DNA from: Malania oleifera
Taxonomy: Eukaryota; Streptophyta; Magnoliopsida; Santalales; Ximeniaceae
Assembly (NCBI RefSeq): GCF_029873635.1
Contig: NC_080422.1
Span: 9,765,764 to 9,829,763, forward strand
Length of the DNA: 64,000 nt
Reading direction: 5' to 3'
Shown: positions 23,485 through 35,270 of the stretch, piece by piece
Position numbering within the stretch: position 1 is the first letter of the stretch
Layout: the number at the start of each line of letters is the position of its first letter
Notes under the pieces: generated by a model
Seen by the model: the letters and a program-made list of their open reading frames with translations, nothing else
What the model was told of the DNA's origin: nothing
Databases searched by the model: none
Translations under genes and position numbers: made by a program

Positions 23485-23895
23485 TTTGGTCATTTTGACA
23501 AACTTTGTAAGGTAAATCTATCTAACTTTGTTGAGTTGGTCATTTTACCAATTGGCATATCTAGCTTATTCGTCTTGGCTATTTCAGTATTTGATCTATT
23601 TATAGCATGGTAGGCTTGGTCATTCTAACTAGTGGTTTTATTCAAAATCCTGAACTTGACCATTTTGTCAAGTGAACCTATTTGTCCTAGTAGACTTAGC
23701 CATTCTACCAAATCTCGTCAAGTGGGCCTATTTTCCTTGTTCATCTTGGTCATTTTACCAAGTCAATCTATCTTTCAAACCTATTGAACTCGACCATTTG
23801 TTAAGTGGGTCTGTCTTTCCAATCCTCATTAAGTGGGCTTCTCTAGCCTAGTTGTCTTGTTCATTATGCTAAGTGAGCATATCTAGCTTGTAATG
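23485..23895 (+). repeat. Degenerate tandem repeat, about 40-base unit
   Basis: About nine or ten units share a start like CTTGGTCATTTTACCAAGTG followed by GGCCTATCTAGCCTA. Units begin near 23486, 23536, 23576, 23617, 23657, 23697, 23747, 23791 and 23855. Period is about 40 bases with two longer units. Divergence between units is high, so the array is old. Confidence 0.7.
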
Positions 23896-24061
23896 GAGTT
23901 ACAAATAACATTTGATATTTTAAATTCTCATTGAGGTGCCGCTTATGAATTTTTCATGGTGAATGTGATCATCCATATGTAATACTATAGCCATATACTT
24001 GTACAATCAATATTACATTGTGGATACATAGTTTTTTTTTTTATTTAAAAAAGTCAGTTTT

Positions 24062-24579
24062 TGTTGTATAAATTGTATTTGCATAGCGAAATATCAATGT
24101 AGCAATCAATGACAAACCAAAAGAGTACACAACCACGAAGTATATATGAAAGCAATAAAAAACAACGGAAGGAATTATGTGGTTCGACAATGTCTACATC
24201 CACGGGAGCAATCAACAAAGATTTCTTACTATCTGGTGTTAAAGACACTTACAACACTTGTAACATTACAAATATACCAAGAACAATGTATATATAAAGT
24301 TCCCAGAGGGTTTCCCTCCAAACTCCAACCAACTTAACGTCTCTTTTTCAAAATTCAAAAATCTACACTAGATTCTTGAGCCAAACCGTCGACGGATTAG
24401 GCCAAACCGTCAGCGATTTCAGACAGAATGCAAATTATCTAAATTCAGTTGCCAAATCGTTGATGGTCATAGCCAAACCGTTGACGGATTCCTAGTAGCT
24501 CATCAATACTATGATTTTTCCACTATGTTTTCTCCTTGTACATGCATCCCATTAAGTATATGAGTCACATATCACAACA
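24062..24579 (-). repeat. Tork-like Copia 3' LTR (left)
   Basis: A 518-base LTR with TGTTGTGATATG start at 24579 and ATACAACA end on the minus strand. TATATATA lies at 24289-24296. Four ACCGTCGACGG-like palindromes lie at about 24380-24505, upstream of the TATA box. Confidence 0.88.
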
Positions 24580-27332
24580 ATTTCTACCTTGGCGAGTATA
24601 TGCCCCTTAGGAGAAATCGAAAAAACATAGCCTATTGCTTCACCTTAACCTTGGGACATTAGGTTGAGACTGTCTTCCTTCTTGCAATTGGAGACATGAA
24701 GCAAGTCCAAGTAATGTTTGAACTTTTAAGTGGTAACCAACTTTGTCAAGATATCTGCTGTGTTCTCAGATGTATGAACTTTGTCAAGTACAAGTTCATC
24801 TGAAGAAACCAATTCCCAGAGCCTGTGGAACCTTACATCTATATGTTTGGTTCTAACATGATACACTTGATTCTTCGCTAAATAGATGACACTCTGATTG
24901 TCACAACGTAACACAACTCCACCTTGTTGTATATCCATTTCTTTGACTAAACTAGTATGCCATACCACTTTTTTTTGTAGCTTTGGAGGTGGTCTAATAG
25001 TGTGTCTGTAACTTCTTATAGGAACACTATTAATTTGCTGGTTTCTCGAACTATAACTCCCTACAACTGGGAGACCAAAATCATTGCCTTGAGTTTCTAA
25101 CTCTACTTGCACAACATGTTCGTTTTTGCTCCAATTTTCTAGCCCCTATTTCTTTTCATCATCTGCTTGAGTACGCTTCACCATAGCTTTCTCATCAAAA
25201 ACTTCATCTCTACTGATCACCACCTTGTTTGCCATTAGATCCCACAACTTGAACCCCTTCACACCTTTCTGATACCCTAGAAAGATGCAACTTCTTGGCT
25301 TTGTGTCAAGTTTTAATCTCTCCTCACTAGGTACGTGTACATAGGCTGGACAACTGAATACCCTCAATCCAAAGTAGTCAACCGCATTTCCCGTTCATAC
25401 CTCCTCTACCACTTTCCCTTCTAGTGATGTCATTGGCAATTTGTTTACCAAGAAACAAGTCATACTAACTGCCTCCACCAAGAAGTTCTTTGCTAGCCCT
25501 CCATTTTACCTGAGACACTGAGCTCTCTAAACTAGAGTTCGGTTCATCCTTTCTGCCACATCATTTTGTTGAGGTGTCCAACAAATAGTAAAATGTCTCA
25601 TAATGCCATGCTGCTTAAAAAACTCCATTAACCTCGAATCAATGTACTTGGTCCAAATGTTTGACCTGAGGTATTTAATTCTCCTCCTAGTTTGGTTTTC
25701 CAGTTCAACTTTCCACAACTTAAATTTGGCAAACGTATTCGACTTGTGCCGCATGAATTACACCCAGCCCTTCCGTGAGTAGTCGTCAATAAAACTCAAA
25801 AAATACACATGTCCTCCCCGTGATGCTACTCTCACTGGTCCCCAAACATCAGAATGTATGTAATTAAGAATACCTTCTGTCTTGTGTATAGTTGTTTTAA
25901 ACTGCACCTTGCTTTACTTCCCAAGAACACAAAACTTGCAGAAGTTTAGCTTACATGTTTTCATACCCTTCAAGAGCTTCCTTTTGTGAAGTTCTTTCAT
26001 ACTATGCTCACCTATATGCCCTAACCGCATATGCCACAAGACGGTGTCATCAAATTTAGAATCTACGACTGCATCTCCACCTACGATTGTAGTGCCCAAC
26101 AATGCATAAATGTTCCCATCTAACTTTTTTCTTTTCATTACCTGTTAGAGTGCCTTTACACACCTTCATAACTCCACATTTTCGGACTTATAACTGAATT
26201 CGTTATAATCCAAAGTGCCTAATGAAATTAGACTCTTTTGTAGGTCTGGAATGTGTCTTACATCACATAGGGTTCTTACAACACCATCAAATATCTTAAT
26301 TCATACATTTCCCATTCTAATAATTTTACGAGAAACATCATTACCCATAAGGACTAAACCTGAATTAACCAATACGTAAGTGCTGAAGCACTCCTTATTT
26401 GGAGTCATGTGGTAAGAACACGCTGAGTCTAGGATCCAAGAGTCGATAAGGCAATCCAATACCGACGAAACTAAAAGTATGTCACCATCACTGCATTATG
26501 AATTTCCTTCTTTAACTACATTTTTTGATTTTGAAGTGCCTTCTTGCTTTGCAGCATTCCTTTTCTTCAATTCCGGACACTCCAATTTTATGTGCCCTTT
26601 TTTACCGCACTTAAAATACCGAATATACTTTTTCTTCTTGGGTTGAGATTGGGACTTATTTTGACTCGATCCATTTATGAATTTTCCTCTCCCACGTTCA
26701 TGGTTACCCTTCACCATGTGAAATTTCGTCCCTGACTTTATTTCTTTGATGAAAGCACAACAACGTGATTGTTACCTCTTCCAAATTCAGGGTCTCTTTA
26801 CCCCATGTAAGAGTCGTAACCAAGTTCTTATACGTGTGAAATGCTGCCAGGGAATTCAATAGCACCAGCACCTTGTTATCTTCCTCAAATTTCACATCAA
26901 CTCGTATTAAATCACTTATGATTTGATTGAATGCGTTGATGTGTTGGTTCAAATCTGAACCTTCCACCATCTTAAGCCAATATAACTTTTGCTTATGAAA
27001 ACAATTATTCGTGAGAGACTTAAACATGTACTGGCTTCCAAGCTTTTGCCAAACAGCCACAGGAGAATTCTCTTCCATGACGTGATACATCAAGCCATTT
27101 TCTAGACACAATCTGATAGTAGCCACAGTCTTTACCCCCAATTCCCTCCAGTTTGCCTCATCCATGCCTTCCGCTTGAACACCATACAAGGCCTTCACCA
27201 TCCTTTATTGCACAAGCAAATCCTTCACCCTTCTCTGCCACAGACCGAAATTTTGGTTCCATCAAACTTGAAAACATCAAATTTTGCAGACGAAGAAACC
27301 GAAGCCATTACAACAATACTCTGATACCAATT

Positions 27333-30022
27333 TGTTGTATATAAATTGTATTTGCACAACGGAATATCAATGCAGCAATCAATGATAAACCAAGAGAGAA
27401 TACAACCACGTAGTATATATGAAAGTAATAGAAACAATACAAGGAATTATGTGGTTTGACAATGCCTACATCCACAGAAGCAATCGACAAAGATTTCTTA
27501 CTATTTGGTGTCAAAGACACTTACAACACTTGCAACATTACAACTACACCAAGAACAATGTATATATAAAGTTCCCAGAGGGTTTCCCTCCAAACCCCAA
27601 CAAACTTAATGTCTGTAATAGCTCGAATTCAAAAAAATAAAAGAAAATAAATAAGAGGAAAAAGGAGAAAATAAAAGAAAGGGAAATGAAATTTAAAAAT
27701 GGTATCAAGCAGGGACTTGTCGACGAATGTGATTTTCTTGTCGACGAACGATCTTCTAGGTTCCTCGATGAGACAAAGACTTACTGAGAGAGCTTTTGGG
27801 TATTTCTGAGATTCATAGACGAACTCATAGTTTCGTCGACGAACATTCTTCTTAGGCTTGTCGACGAATCCACGTGTCTCGTCGACGAAGCCCTGCCTAT
27901 AAATAGGGAAGCTTTCATTTTAAGTGACAAATTCTCTCTCCTCATGTCACTCTCTCTCTACCTATGGCTCTCTCACCTTCTCTCTTCGATTTTGGACCCA
28001 ATTCAGCCTGAATTGATGATCAGGAACCACCATGAGGTCATTGGGAAGATTCTCTGTAACATAGGTAGAGAAGATTTTCAGTTTGGAGTACTTGGGCACC
28101 ACTCCAAAACCAGGGTAAGTATGGTATTTTTAATATTAAATAAAGTATTGAGAGTATGTGGGCTTAGGAAATAATAAATGTTAAATATCTTGGGGTTAAA
28201 CTAATTATTTTAGGATTTTTGGAATATAGGGTTTCGTTTTCTGTTCGGTTTAGCCAGAATCTCGAGGAGCAGGTGAAGGGAATACGTTATAATGACTTTT
28301 TATTAATTTTAAACTGATTAAATTTGTGTATACAATTCTATAAACTTATGTATAATTTTCTAAACGGTTTAGGTATTTGAATAAAAAATGATTTTAATTA
28401 TATATATCGTATTAGGGAAAAATGTGTGGTATGAAAATAACTTTCATAATTAAATGGTTGTGAGTACCGCTCAATTATGATTTATTGTTTGCTTGTAGTT
28501 ACTGTTTGTATTGTAAATTTTGCTTGATTGTGGATATTGTTCAGCTGTGAATATTGTTTGATTGTGAATACTGTGGTGAATGCGTTGATGTGCTTGGATG
28601 ATTGGTTATGCCATGGATGTGTATTGTACTATGATTTATGTAAATTGCGATATAACATTGGCAGTGGTATGAGGAGGTTGTTATATCGTACCTGATATAA
28701 ATCGCTATATAACATTGGCAGTGGTATGAGGAGATCGATATATGGGCATTTATATTAAGGGAGTATAACATTGACAATGGAATGAAGAGTTTGTTTTACC
28801 AATTTACTATGAACGAGGTTGTGTGTGTGAATTTGTGACCTCTGTGGTTGGGAAGCTTGTGTAGAAACCTGTGTGGTTGTGAGTCCTGTGTGGACGATAT
28901 TCTTTTGTGGATATGAGTCTTGTATGGACTGTATTTGCTGTGTGGTTATGGACCCTGTGTAGGTGTGAATGAAGTATGTGTGTATCATGTGTGGATGGGT
29001 TGTGATATGAGTGTATACGTGGATCTTTGTGAAATGATTAGCATTAGAGGTATGTAACTTTAATTACATAAGTATTTATGGTGAAGTTGAATTCTCCACC
29101 CGAGGGCTTGCTGAGAAAGGCGAGTGCCCTGACAATTTTCTAGGGTACCATAGCAGAGGGAAGCTACTTATATGGGTGAGTAATCTTCCCTATTCTCAGA
29201 GACTTTTCCTGGATACATAACCCGAGAGCTTACTGAGTAATGTGAGTGCCCTAACATTAGTGTCAGAGTAGAGGGAAGCTACTTGTATGAGCAGGTAAAC
29301 TTCCTTATTCTCTAGAATTATCACTAAAAATATTTATGTTGTGTGTATGATTATCAGAAGTCAGTGATGTGATTGATGATACAGATTCTTTGGTGCTAAT
29401 AATATTGAATAATAGATGATTATTTTTGTGTGAACTACACTTTCTGCCACACACTGTTATAACTTTTTATTTCTTACTAAGAGGTGTCTCACCCCAGTAA
29501 TGTATTATTCTTTTCAGGTCTTTAGGTGATCGAGCTTAGAAAGTTCCGGGGTAGGGTCTACTTTTGTGAGTGGTTAGAAGAAAAGATATATGTACAGTTC
29601 TATGTTTAATTTCTTTTGAGGATATGTAATATGGAGAATTTGGTTATATTTCTTTACGGGTTGAATATATGTATATAGTACTCTGGTATTTGATTTGAGG
29701 TTGTTTAAATAGTTCTGCTGCGTGAATGGTATCAGAGACGTGTGATTGGTCTCATAACACTCTGGGCCCCACTTGATGGGTTTGAGTTGTTACAACGTCC
29801 CTCTTTCAAAATTCAAAAATCCGCATTGGGTTCCCAAGTCAAACCGTCAATGGATTAGGTTAAACCATCAATGGTTTCAGACAAAATGCAAATTGTCTGA
29901 ATTTAGTTGCCAAACCATCGACGGTCATAGCCAAACCATCGATGGTTTCCTTGCAGCTCCTCAGCATTATGATTTTTCCACTATGTTCTCTCCTTATGCA
30001 TGTATCACTAAAAATCACAACA
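27333..30022 (-). repeat. Tork-like Copia 5' LTR (right), interrupted
   Basis: Pieces 27333-27613 and 29795-30022 together match the left LTR. The TCGACGG-like palindromes are in the right piece (about 29845-29955). A Tekay-type solo LTR with its own target duplication separates the pieces. Confidence 0.88.
27614..29794 (+). repeat. Tekay-type Gypsy solo LTR
   Basis: A 2181-base LTR starting TGTAATAGCTCGAATTC and ending GAGTTGTTACA, with no internal region. It is flanked by ATGTC (27609-27613) and ACGTC (29795-29799), a five-base target duplication with one mismatch. TCGTCGACGAA palindromes at 27717-27892 precede a TATAAATAG box at 27898-27906; a CT-rich tract and a CAGGGTAAG motif follow as in the other LTRs of this family. 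A solo LTR is the expected product of LTR-LTR recombination. Confidence 0.9.
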
Positions 30023-30027
30023 GTTTT

Positions 30028-31163
30028 CACACAAATCGAACTCATCTTGGTTGGTCTTGGTTGGACTTGTTGGTCCAATCCAGGTCTTCAAATTTAGGAG
30101 ACTCTTGGTAACCTTTGGGGGGTCATCTCTGTTGCTTAAGATAATATAAAAAATGAATGAATAATATAAGATGATCAATATCACTTATGTAGGGATTGTT
30201 TATAAATATTACTCATTACTTATGGCTCATCCCTTATGAGCTATTACTCATAACCCATTGAATTTTTTTTTAAAATAAGATTTTCAAGAGATTAAATGTC
30301 GATGAAAAGACTACACCCTCTCTTTTGTGTGCAGGTGTAGAAAGCCCAACATAGCAACCCAAGACCAAGGACTCATTTTCAATTTGTAATTTGTTTTCAT
30401 ATAAAATGATGTATTTTTGTATAAAACACTCAACTAATTAAAACTCAATTCAACCCAGTGAGGTTGAAAGAACCAAAAACGAGATATATCTAAGTGAAAA
30501 CCTTAGATGACATCAAAAGACCAATGATTAAAAAGAATAAAAGTCTATAGGTTTGACAATATAATAATCGAATGAAATAGGATATTTACAGTACTCATTA
30601 AAATCTTTTGTCATGAATCGTACTTTGTTTTTATTTATTTTTTATTTTACTGCATATCATAAATTATTTTTTATTACAAAAATAAATATTTTTATAATAT
30701 TAATATGTCACATGATTAAATTCAAAGGACCGTGTTGAAATTGTTGGGTGTTGGAGACTTTGAGAATTAGTCACCTAGGGTTTTAAAACTATACATGTAA
30801 TTAAAAAAATGAAAGTAGCTGGTGATGAGGTAATGTCACTTGTCAGCCTCACCATGTAAGTTTACGTTGTCACTAAATGTCTATATCTAATTAAAAAATG
30901 AAAGTAGCTTGTGATGAGGTCATGGCACTTGTCAGTGACAGCCTCACCATGTCCTTTAGGTTGTCACTAAAAGTCCTCTGGCCATTAACCCAAAATATGA
31001 AAATATCATCATCATCATGCTCTTAATGAAGAAGTTTAGAAATCTTATTTTTGAGATTAAATTATCCTTATTAATTAGCACCTTTATAATTTAATATTGC
31101 TACACACTATTAATATATTTATAATGATAAACTAGTACACTAAAAAATAAAAATAATAAAAGT
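30028..31163. other. Intergenic, with a local duplication
   Basis: AT-rich DNA with no credible gene. It contains the 90-base tandem duplication listed separately. Confidence 0.6.
30799..30974. repeat. 90-base tandem duplication
   Basis: Two direct copies, 30799-30880 and 30889-30974, share AAATGAAAGTAGCT, GTGATGAGGT and CAGCCTCACCATGT. The second has a short extra GTCAGTGACA. Confidence 0.85.
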
Positions 31164-32516
31164 AAAATTAATATTATTATGTTATGATAATATATAATGG
31201 TTGAAATTTTGGCAACATATTTCCCTCCCTGCCAATTTATTTCATTAAATGGATTATATATGATGACTAAAATGTTTAGGATATAAATATAATTTGGATC
31301 CTATTATTAGTAGGTTTTTATTTTACCGAAATGTAATTATTTTGTACAAAAGCCAATTTTATAATGGCACTGTTTTTTTTTAAATGTCTATTAAGTTTCT
31401 CATGTTGAATCACATGAGAATCTTATAGCGCGAACCAAACAAAAATGGAGATTTTGAAAATATTGTAGAATTAAGTTTTCTTTTTCGAAATATTGCACGA
31501 CATCACATTTTCCAAATGGAGATTATGAAAATGTCATTTCTTGAAAATATATTTGATTCAATGAATCAAATGTCTTTTTAATATTAAAACATTATTCAAG
31601 TATAATGTGAAAAGATGAGAATAATTAATTTGTCCAGTCATATTATTACGTGCATTTTCATTTACAAAAATATAATATTTTTTCTTTAATTTTAAATTTT
31701 TATATAAAAAAAATCTAATTTTCATATAAAAAAAAGTAAAAAGTGGGCTAAATATTAATTTGCATTTGCAAATGGATGTCATTCAATAAAATAATTGTTG
31801 GTGTAGAGTATAAGCCTAAAAAATTGAGGAGATCCATTTGGAAACAAGATAATGACATCTTCATTTGGTCGATGAAAAGAGGATAGTGGTAATGTTAAAA
31901 GGTGGAATGAGATGATGAAAAATTGAAATTCATTTGGGCATGAAACAAATATTTTCTTTGAAGGAAAACTAGACTAATAGTGCATGTGATGTATGTACAA
32001 TATAAAAATATATTTAATATATTTATAAAATTAATTTATTTTTTATTTTTCTATTTCTATAATTTAATTAAATTTTATTAATGTTGGTCAACATTATTTT
32101 ATGATGTTAAAAAGTAGACACCCAATAAAGAGTTATATGTGGTTATTAGTAAACTATGGATTAGTGATAAAGACTTACATGCTTGATGTAAGTAGGTATA
32201 AATTGGTTGTAAGATGCATAATAGTTTCCTGTATATATTATCATTACTATTTCTATTCAACTAATACTTTACAAGAAGACAGTGGAATAGTCTATGTAAA
32301 GATATAGATACCAAGAACAAACAACATCAATTGAAACAATAATAGAAAATATTTAAAAAAAAAAAAAAAAAAAATGATGCACCTTTTAGTCATAGAGTAA
32401 AAACATAATTAAGAGAAAATACATCGGCTGAAATAAGCAACAAATACAAACCAATCACAAACTGTATACATACGTAGGAAAACCATTAAATTAACCACTC
32501 AAGAGCCATATTTTTG

Positions 32517-33155
32517 TCACATGCAGCTCAAATCTCTGATTATCTTTGATGGCAAATCAATTGACATGGTGCAATTCATTTCAGTAGACTTCTTCTTCTT
32601 CATCACCATCATCAACTGCACCTTTCCACTTAACTTAGCCCGTCCCTCAAGCCTCAGAATCCCTGATTCAATGTCATTTCTAAGCTCTAAGCTGTTGAAG
32701 ACCCCATTAGAGTTCACATCTGCTGTTACCTCAATTTTTTTAGTAGAACGAAACCTTGCTTGCCCCTTGGGAATGATGGCATGCCCCACAAGTATACCCT
32801 TGTACGTGAACGTGACATTACTGATTTCAAATTTGTAATTTCCAAAGTTTGTGTTTTTTATCGTGATTCTAGTGGTGAAACTCATGTTGAAAGATGGCAA
32901 ACCCGTGGTGTTGGTAATGGAGATGTCGCCAATCTTGAGATTGCTTAGCTTGACCTTGGGGGCTCTAATGCGCATGACAACAAGTGCAAATAGCAAGATG
33001 ATTGCGGTTTGAAATACCACAAAGGCAACAATATATGCTACCCGTTTAAGGCTTTTCCTGCGTTGAAGCTCCTTGGATTGCACAATGCCTTCCTCTTGGT
33101 CACTTCTTGGCTGCCCTAGTGGGAGAGGATGCGCTTGTTGAGAGTATCCTGCCAT
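32517..33155 (-). CDS. LEA_2 / NDR1-HIN1-like membrane protein, copy A
   Basis: This single-exon gene encodes 212 residues similar to the plant LEA_2 'hydroxyproline-rich glycoprotein' group (At1g64065-like). A basic cytosolic N-tail (residues 1-38, ending LQRRKSLKR) precedes one membrane helix (about 39-61), then RIRAPKVKL and an LEA_2 domain (about 90-195, with TIKNTNFGNYKFE), ending in a conserved Cys pair (C195, C211). Type II topology, plasma membrane or secretory location and a stress or defence role are inferred from the family; the exact function is unknown. The frame is open upstream to 33323, but a TATAAATA box at 33274-33281 lies inside that extension, so MAGYSQQ at 33155 is the better start. 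Intact. Copy B differs at 8 residues. Confidence 0.92.
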   Translation of the reverse strand: MAGYSQQAHPLPLGQPRSDQEEGIVQSKELQRRKSLKRVAYIVAFVVFQTAIILLFALVVMRIRAPKVKLSNLKIGDISITNTTGLPSFNMSFTTRITIKNTNFGNYKFEISNVTFTYKGILVGHAIIPKGQARFRSTKKIEVTADVNSNGVFNSLELRNDIESGILRLEGRAKLSGKVQLMMVMKKKKSTEMNCTMSIDLPSKIIRDLSCM

Positions 33156-33273
33156 TTCTTCTCGAAAGAGAAATAAGAAATTTGTAAAAATTTTCCCTTG
33201 CCTTTTCTTCTCAAAATGAATTGAGGATGGGAAAATTGCTTGTAGCTTGAGTGGGTGTAATCCCTTATCTGTG

Positions 33274-33281
33274 TATTTATA
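33274..33281 (-). promoter_or_regulatory. TATA box of LEA_2 gene copy A
   Basis: TATAAATA on the minus strand, about 120 bases upstream of the start codon, implying a 5' UTR of roughly 90 bases. Confidence 0.7.
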
Positions 33282-33602
33282 CTCGTGCTCAGTGAGAAAA
33301 ACACGCAAAAATAAAACATGCACCTTCCTAGAAATGCATTAAAATGTGACATTTTTATTTTATACCTGAACGCGTTCTATGATCAGAATATTTAAATTAT
33401 ATAGTATTAAGAAGTCTTACTTTAATGATTACATTTTGTGCGTAGCTACCCTTAGGAGGTATATCTTATAGTCTTAGAATAATTAATAATAATATATATC
33501 TTATATAAACTTTATATATTTATATATAATATTTTAATATATATATATAGACACACACACACGCACACACACACCTTTATTAAAGAATAAAAAATTTTGG
33601 TT

Positions 33603-33973
33603 GCCCCCACGGACATGATGCGGTGGAAAGGCATGAGCAAGTAAGAAGGAGTATCGGAGGTTCAATTCCAGGTAGATACACTTATGGAACTAGCGGTACT
33701 TGTGGATGGTAAGCGTTTACTCAATGAGCTAGCGGAGACTGTGGATGGTGAGAGTTCTCCTTCAGCGGGGACCGTGGATGGTAATGGAAATGTGTCCTAG
33801 GGGTTGGGTTGGCCAAACGTCCAGCTGATGCAAAGAAGCCATATCCACACTCCAGACTTTACCCTAATCAGTGAGACTTGGGGGCGAAGGACGCTGATCC
33901 GCAGGTTTGGTGCCACACCAGGGGGTCCGAAGGGTTCGTTGGTGGCTAGAGTTCCTATGTAATAAAAAAAAAA
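33603..33973 (+). mobile_element. tRNA-derived SINE, unit A copy
   Basis: Starts GCCCCCACGGACATGATGCGG, with B box GGTTCAATTCC at 33659-33669, three internal units of about 40 bases (about 33690-33785), the same tail with CACCAGGGGGTCCGAAGG, and a poly(A) end. A weak flanking repeat TTTTGGTT/AATTGGTT may be the target duplication. It sits upstream of the LEA_2 gene in opposite orientation. Also present in unit B, so it predates the duplication. Confidence 0.82.
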
Positions 33974-35103
33974 TTGGTTCATTAAAATTTTTAATTTGAA
34001 TTTTAATATTTTTTTGCAATTGTAAGGGTACTACTTTTACTTGGAGTGGATGAAAGGTCCAAAGGGCTATTTTGAGTCCAAGACAATGTGCCCATATAGT
34101 TTGAAAAGGGGTATTTTGAGATTTTAATATGAAAGCTATTTATTTTTTAGTCCGTACATAATTGAAAACCCTTAAGTGAACAGTATTCTTTTATAATTTA
34201 GTAAATATATATATATATATATATATATATTTTTGAATCTATAACTACAAGCATAAACTAAAAAAGCATCGTAATAAGACCAACTATAAAATAATATGCA
34301 GTTAAAAATGGATTGTCCGTGGAATGAAAGTTATAAGGACACTAGAACATTCACATATGTCATTAACTCAAACCCTAAATTACCATATTGCAAAGACTTT
34401 TATCCTATCCTTTTTAGATAATTATTTAATTAAAATCAATAGTATTAATTGAGCGAAAACAAATACTTAAAGATCTTCCTAGCCTAGCATTCAATTCTTG
34501 AATATCGACACCTTGAAATACAAGTTCATTGAAAATAATACGCATGGAAAATACCTCGGTAAAAAATATGTCAAAAGAAAATTTCGTTTTCATGTGGTAT
34601 TTAACGCGTGATGTGGTAAAAAAAAAATATTTTCTATTGTAGAATCTCAAGTCTCACTTTAATTGTTAGCCTTCACATCTACATTCAAGGCGTTCATTAA
34701 TTTGTTTCAATTCAACTTTTCGCAATTTCTTTTTAAATTCAAATGAGAGTGAATTTCCTTAATAAATAAATCAAATTGAAAAAAAAATCAATTTATATTA
34801 TGTAGTAATTTTTTTCACGTGACAAGCATTCGAGATATTTTATGTATTTTATAGGTCTAGATTACATTATAGTATATATCTATATAAAATAATTGATGTA
34901 TTTTCTATGACACATATCAATGAATAAGCGCTTATTTTTTAGTGACCATGCAACATTGTCACTAATAACAAATTATTAGTTACGCTTTTGGAAGCTACTA
35001 CTAGTAATTATTAGTGACGACTCTATTAGTGACAATACTTTGTGGTTTTAGATTTATCATTAATGTTTGCTAGTAATGATTTTTTTTTTTTTTTTTTTAC
35101 AAT

Positions 35104-35270
35104 TGTTAGCACCGAAAGAGTTCATGAATAGTCTTGATACACATGAGTGAGCACTAACTTGACCTAAAAACTTAAATCTATGAAGTCTTGGGCCTAACCA
35201 TGTATATAAGCATCTATCATCTACTCTATTTTTTCAAAGTGAGACAAACTTACAAGTGAAATTCTCAACA
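35104..35270 (-). repeat. Short LTR (167 bases), 3' LTR in unit A
   Basis: On the minus strand TGTTGAGAATTTCACTTG to GGTGCTAACA, preceded by a polypurine stretch AGTGAAGGGAAGAT and followed by ACAAT. A second LTR of the same 167-base length, with similar sequence, lies at 53597-53763 beside a primer site. Tiny LTRs suggest a TRIM- or LARD-like non-autonomous family; I cannot match it to a named one. Confidence 0.7.

Larger units (their letters stand above)
24062..30022 (-). mobile_element. Tork-like Copia, minus strand, with nested solo LTR
   Basis: LTRs lie at 24062-24579 and 27333-30022 (the latter split by a solo LTR at 27614-29794). Target duplication GTTTT flanks both ends (24057-24061 and 30023-30027). 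Primer site for initiator tRNA-Met is at about 27319-27331. Parts recognised on the minus strand: gag (about 27.2-26.7 kb), CCHC knuckle (about 26.6 kb, CGKKGHIKLEC), GAG-pre-integrase (about 26.1-25.9 kb), integrase (about 25.75-25.4 kb), post-integrase region (about 25.3-25.15 kb) and RNase H (about 25.0-24.73 kb). The gag resembles the TNT1/Tork group. It is heavily broken, with ten or more breaks. LTRs differ by roughly 11 percent over 210 bases, so it is older than the Sirevirus at 8070. Confidence 0.9.

Noticed and set aside
29773-30111. 112-codon open frame
   Set aside because: Crosses the end of a solo LTR and the interrupted Copia LTR; composed of non-coding repeat sequence.
32101-32307. 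68-codon plus-strand open frame near the LEA_2 gene
   Set aside because: Not kept in duplication unit B, AT-rich, no domain.
33156-33323. Upstream in-frame extension of the LEA_2 gene (start MHVLFLRVF, 268 residues), and likewise at 39009-39176
   Set aside because: The TATA box lies inside the extension, the added residues show no family similarity, and MAGYSQQ fits the length and N-terminus of LEA_2 relatives.
33659-33669. Pol III B box suggesting a tRNA gene
   Set aside because: No tRNA cloverleaf can be drawn around it; it is the promoter of the SINE.
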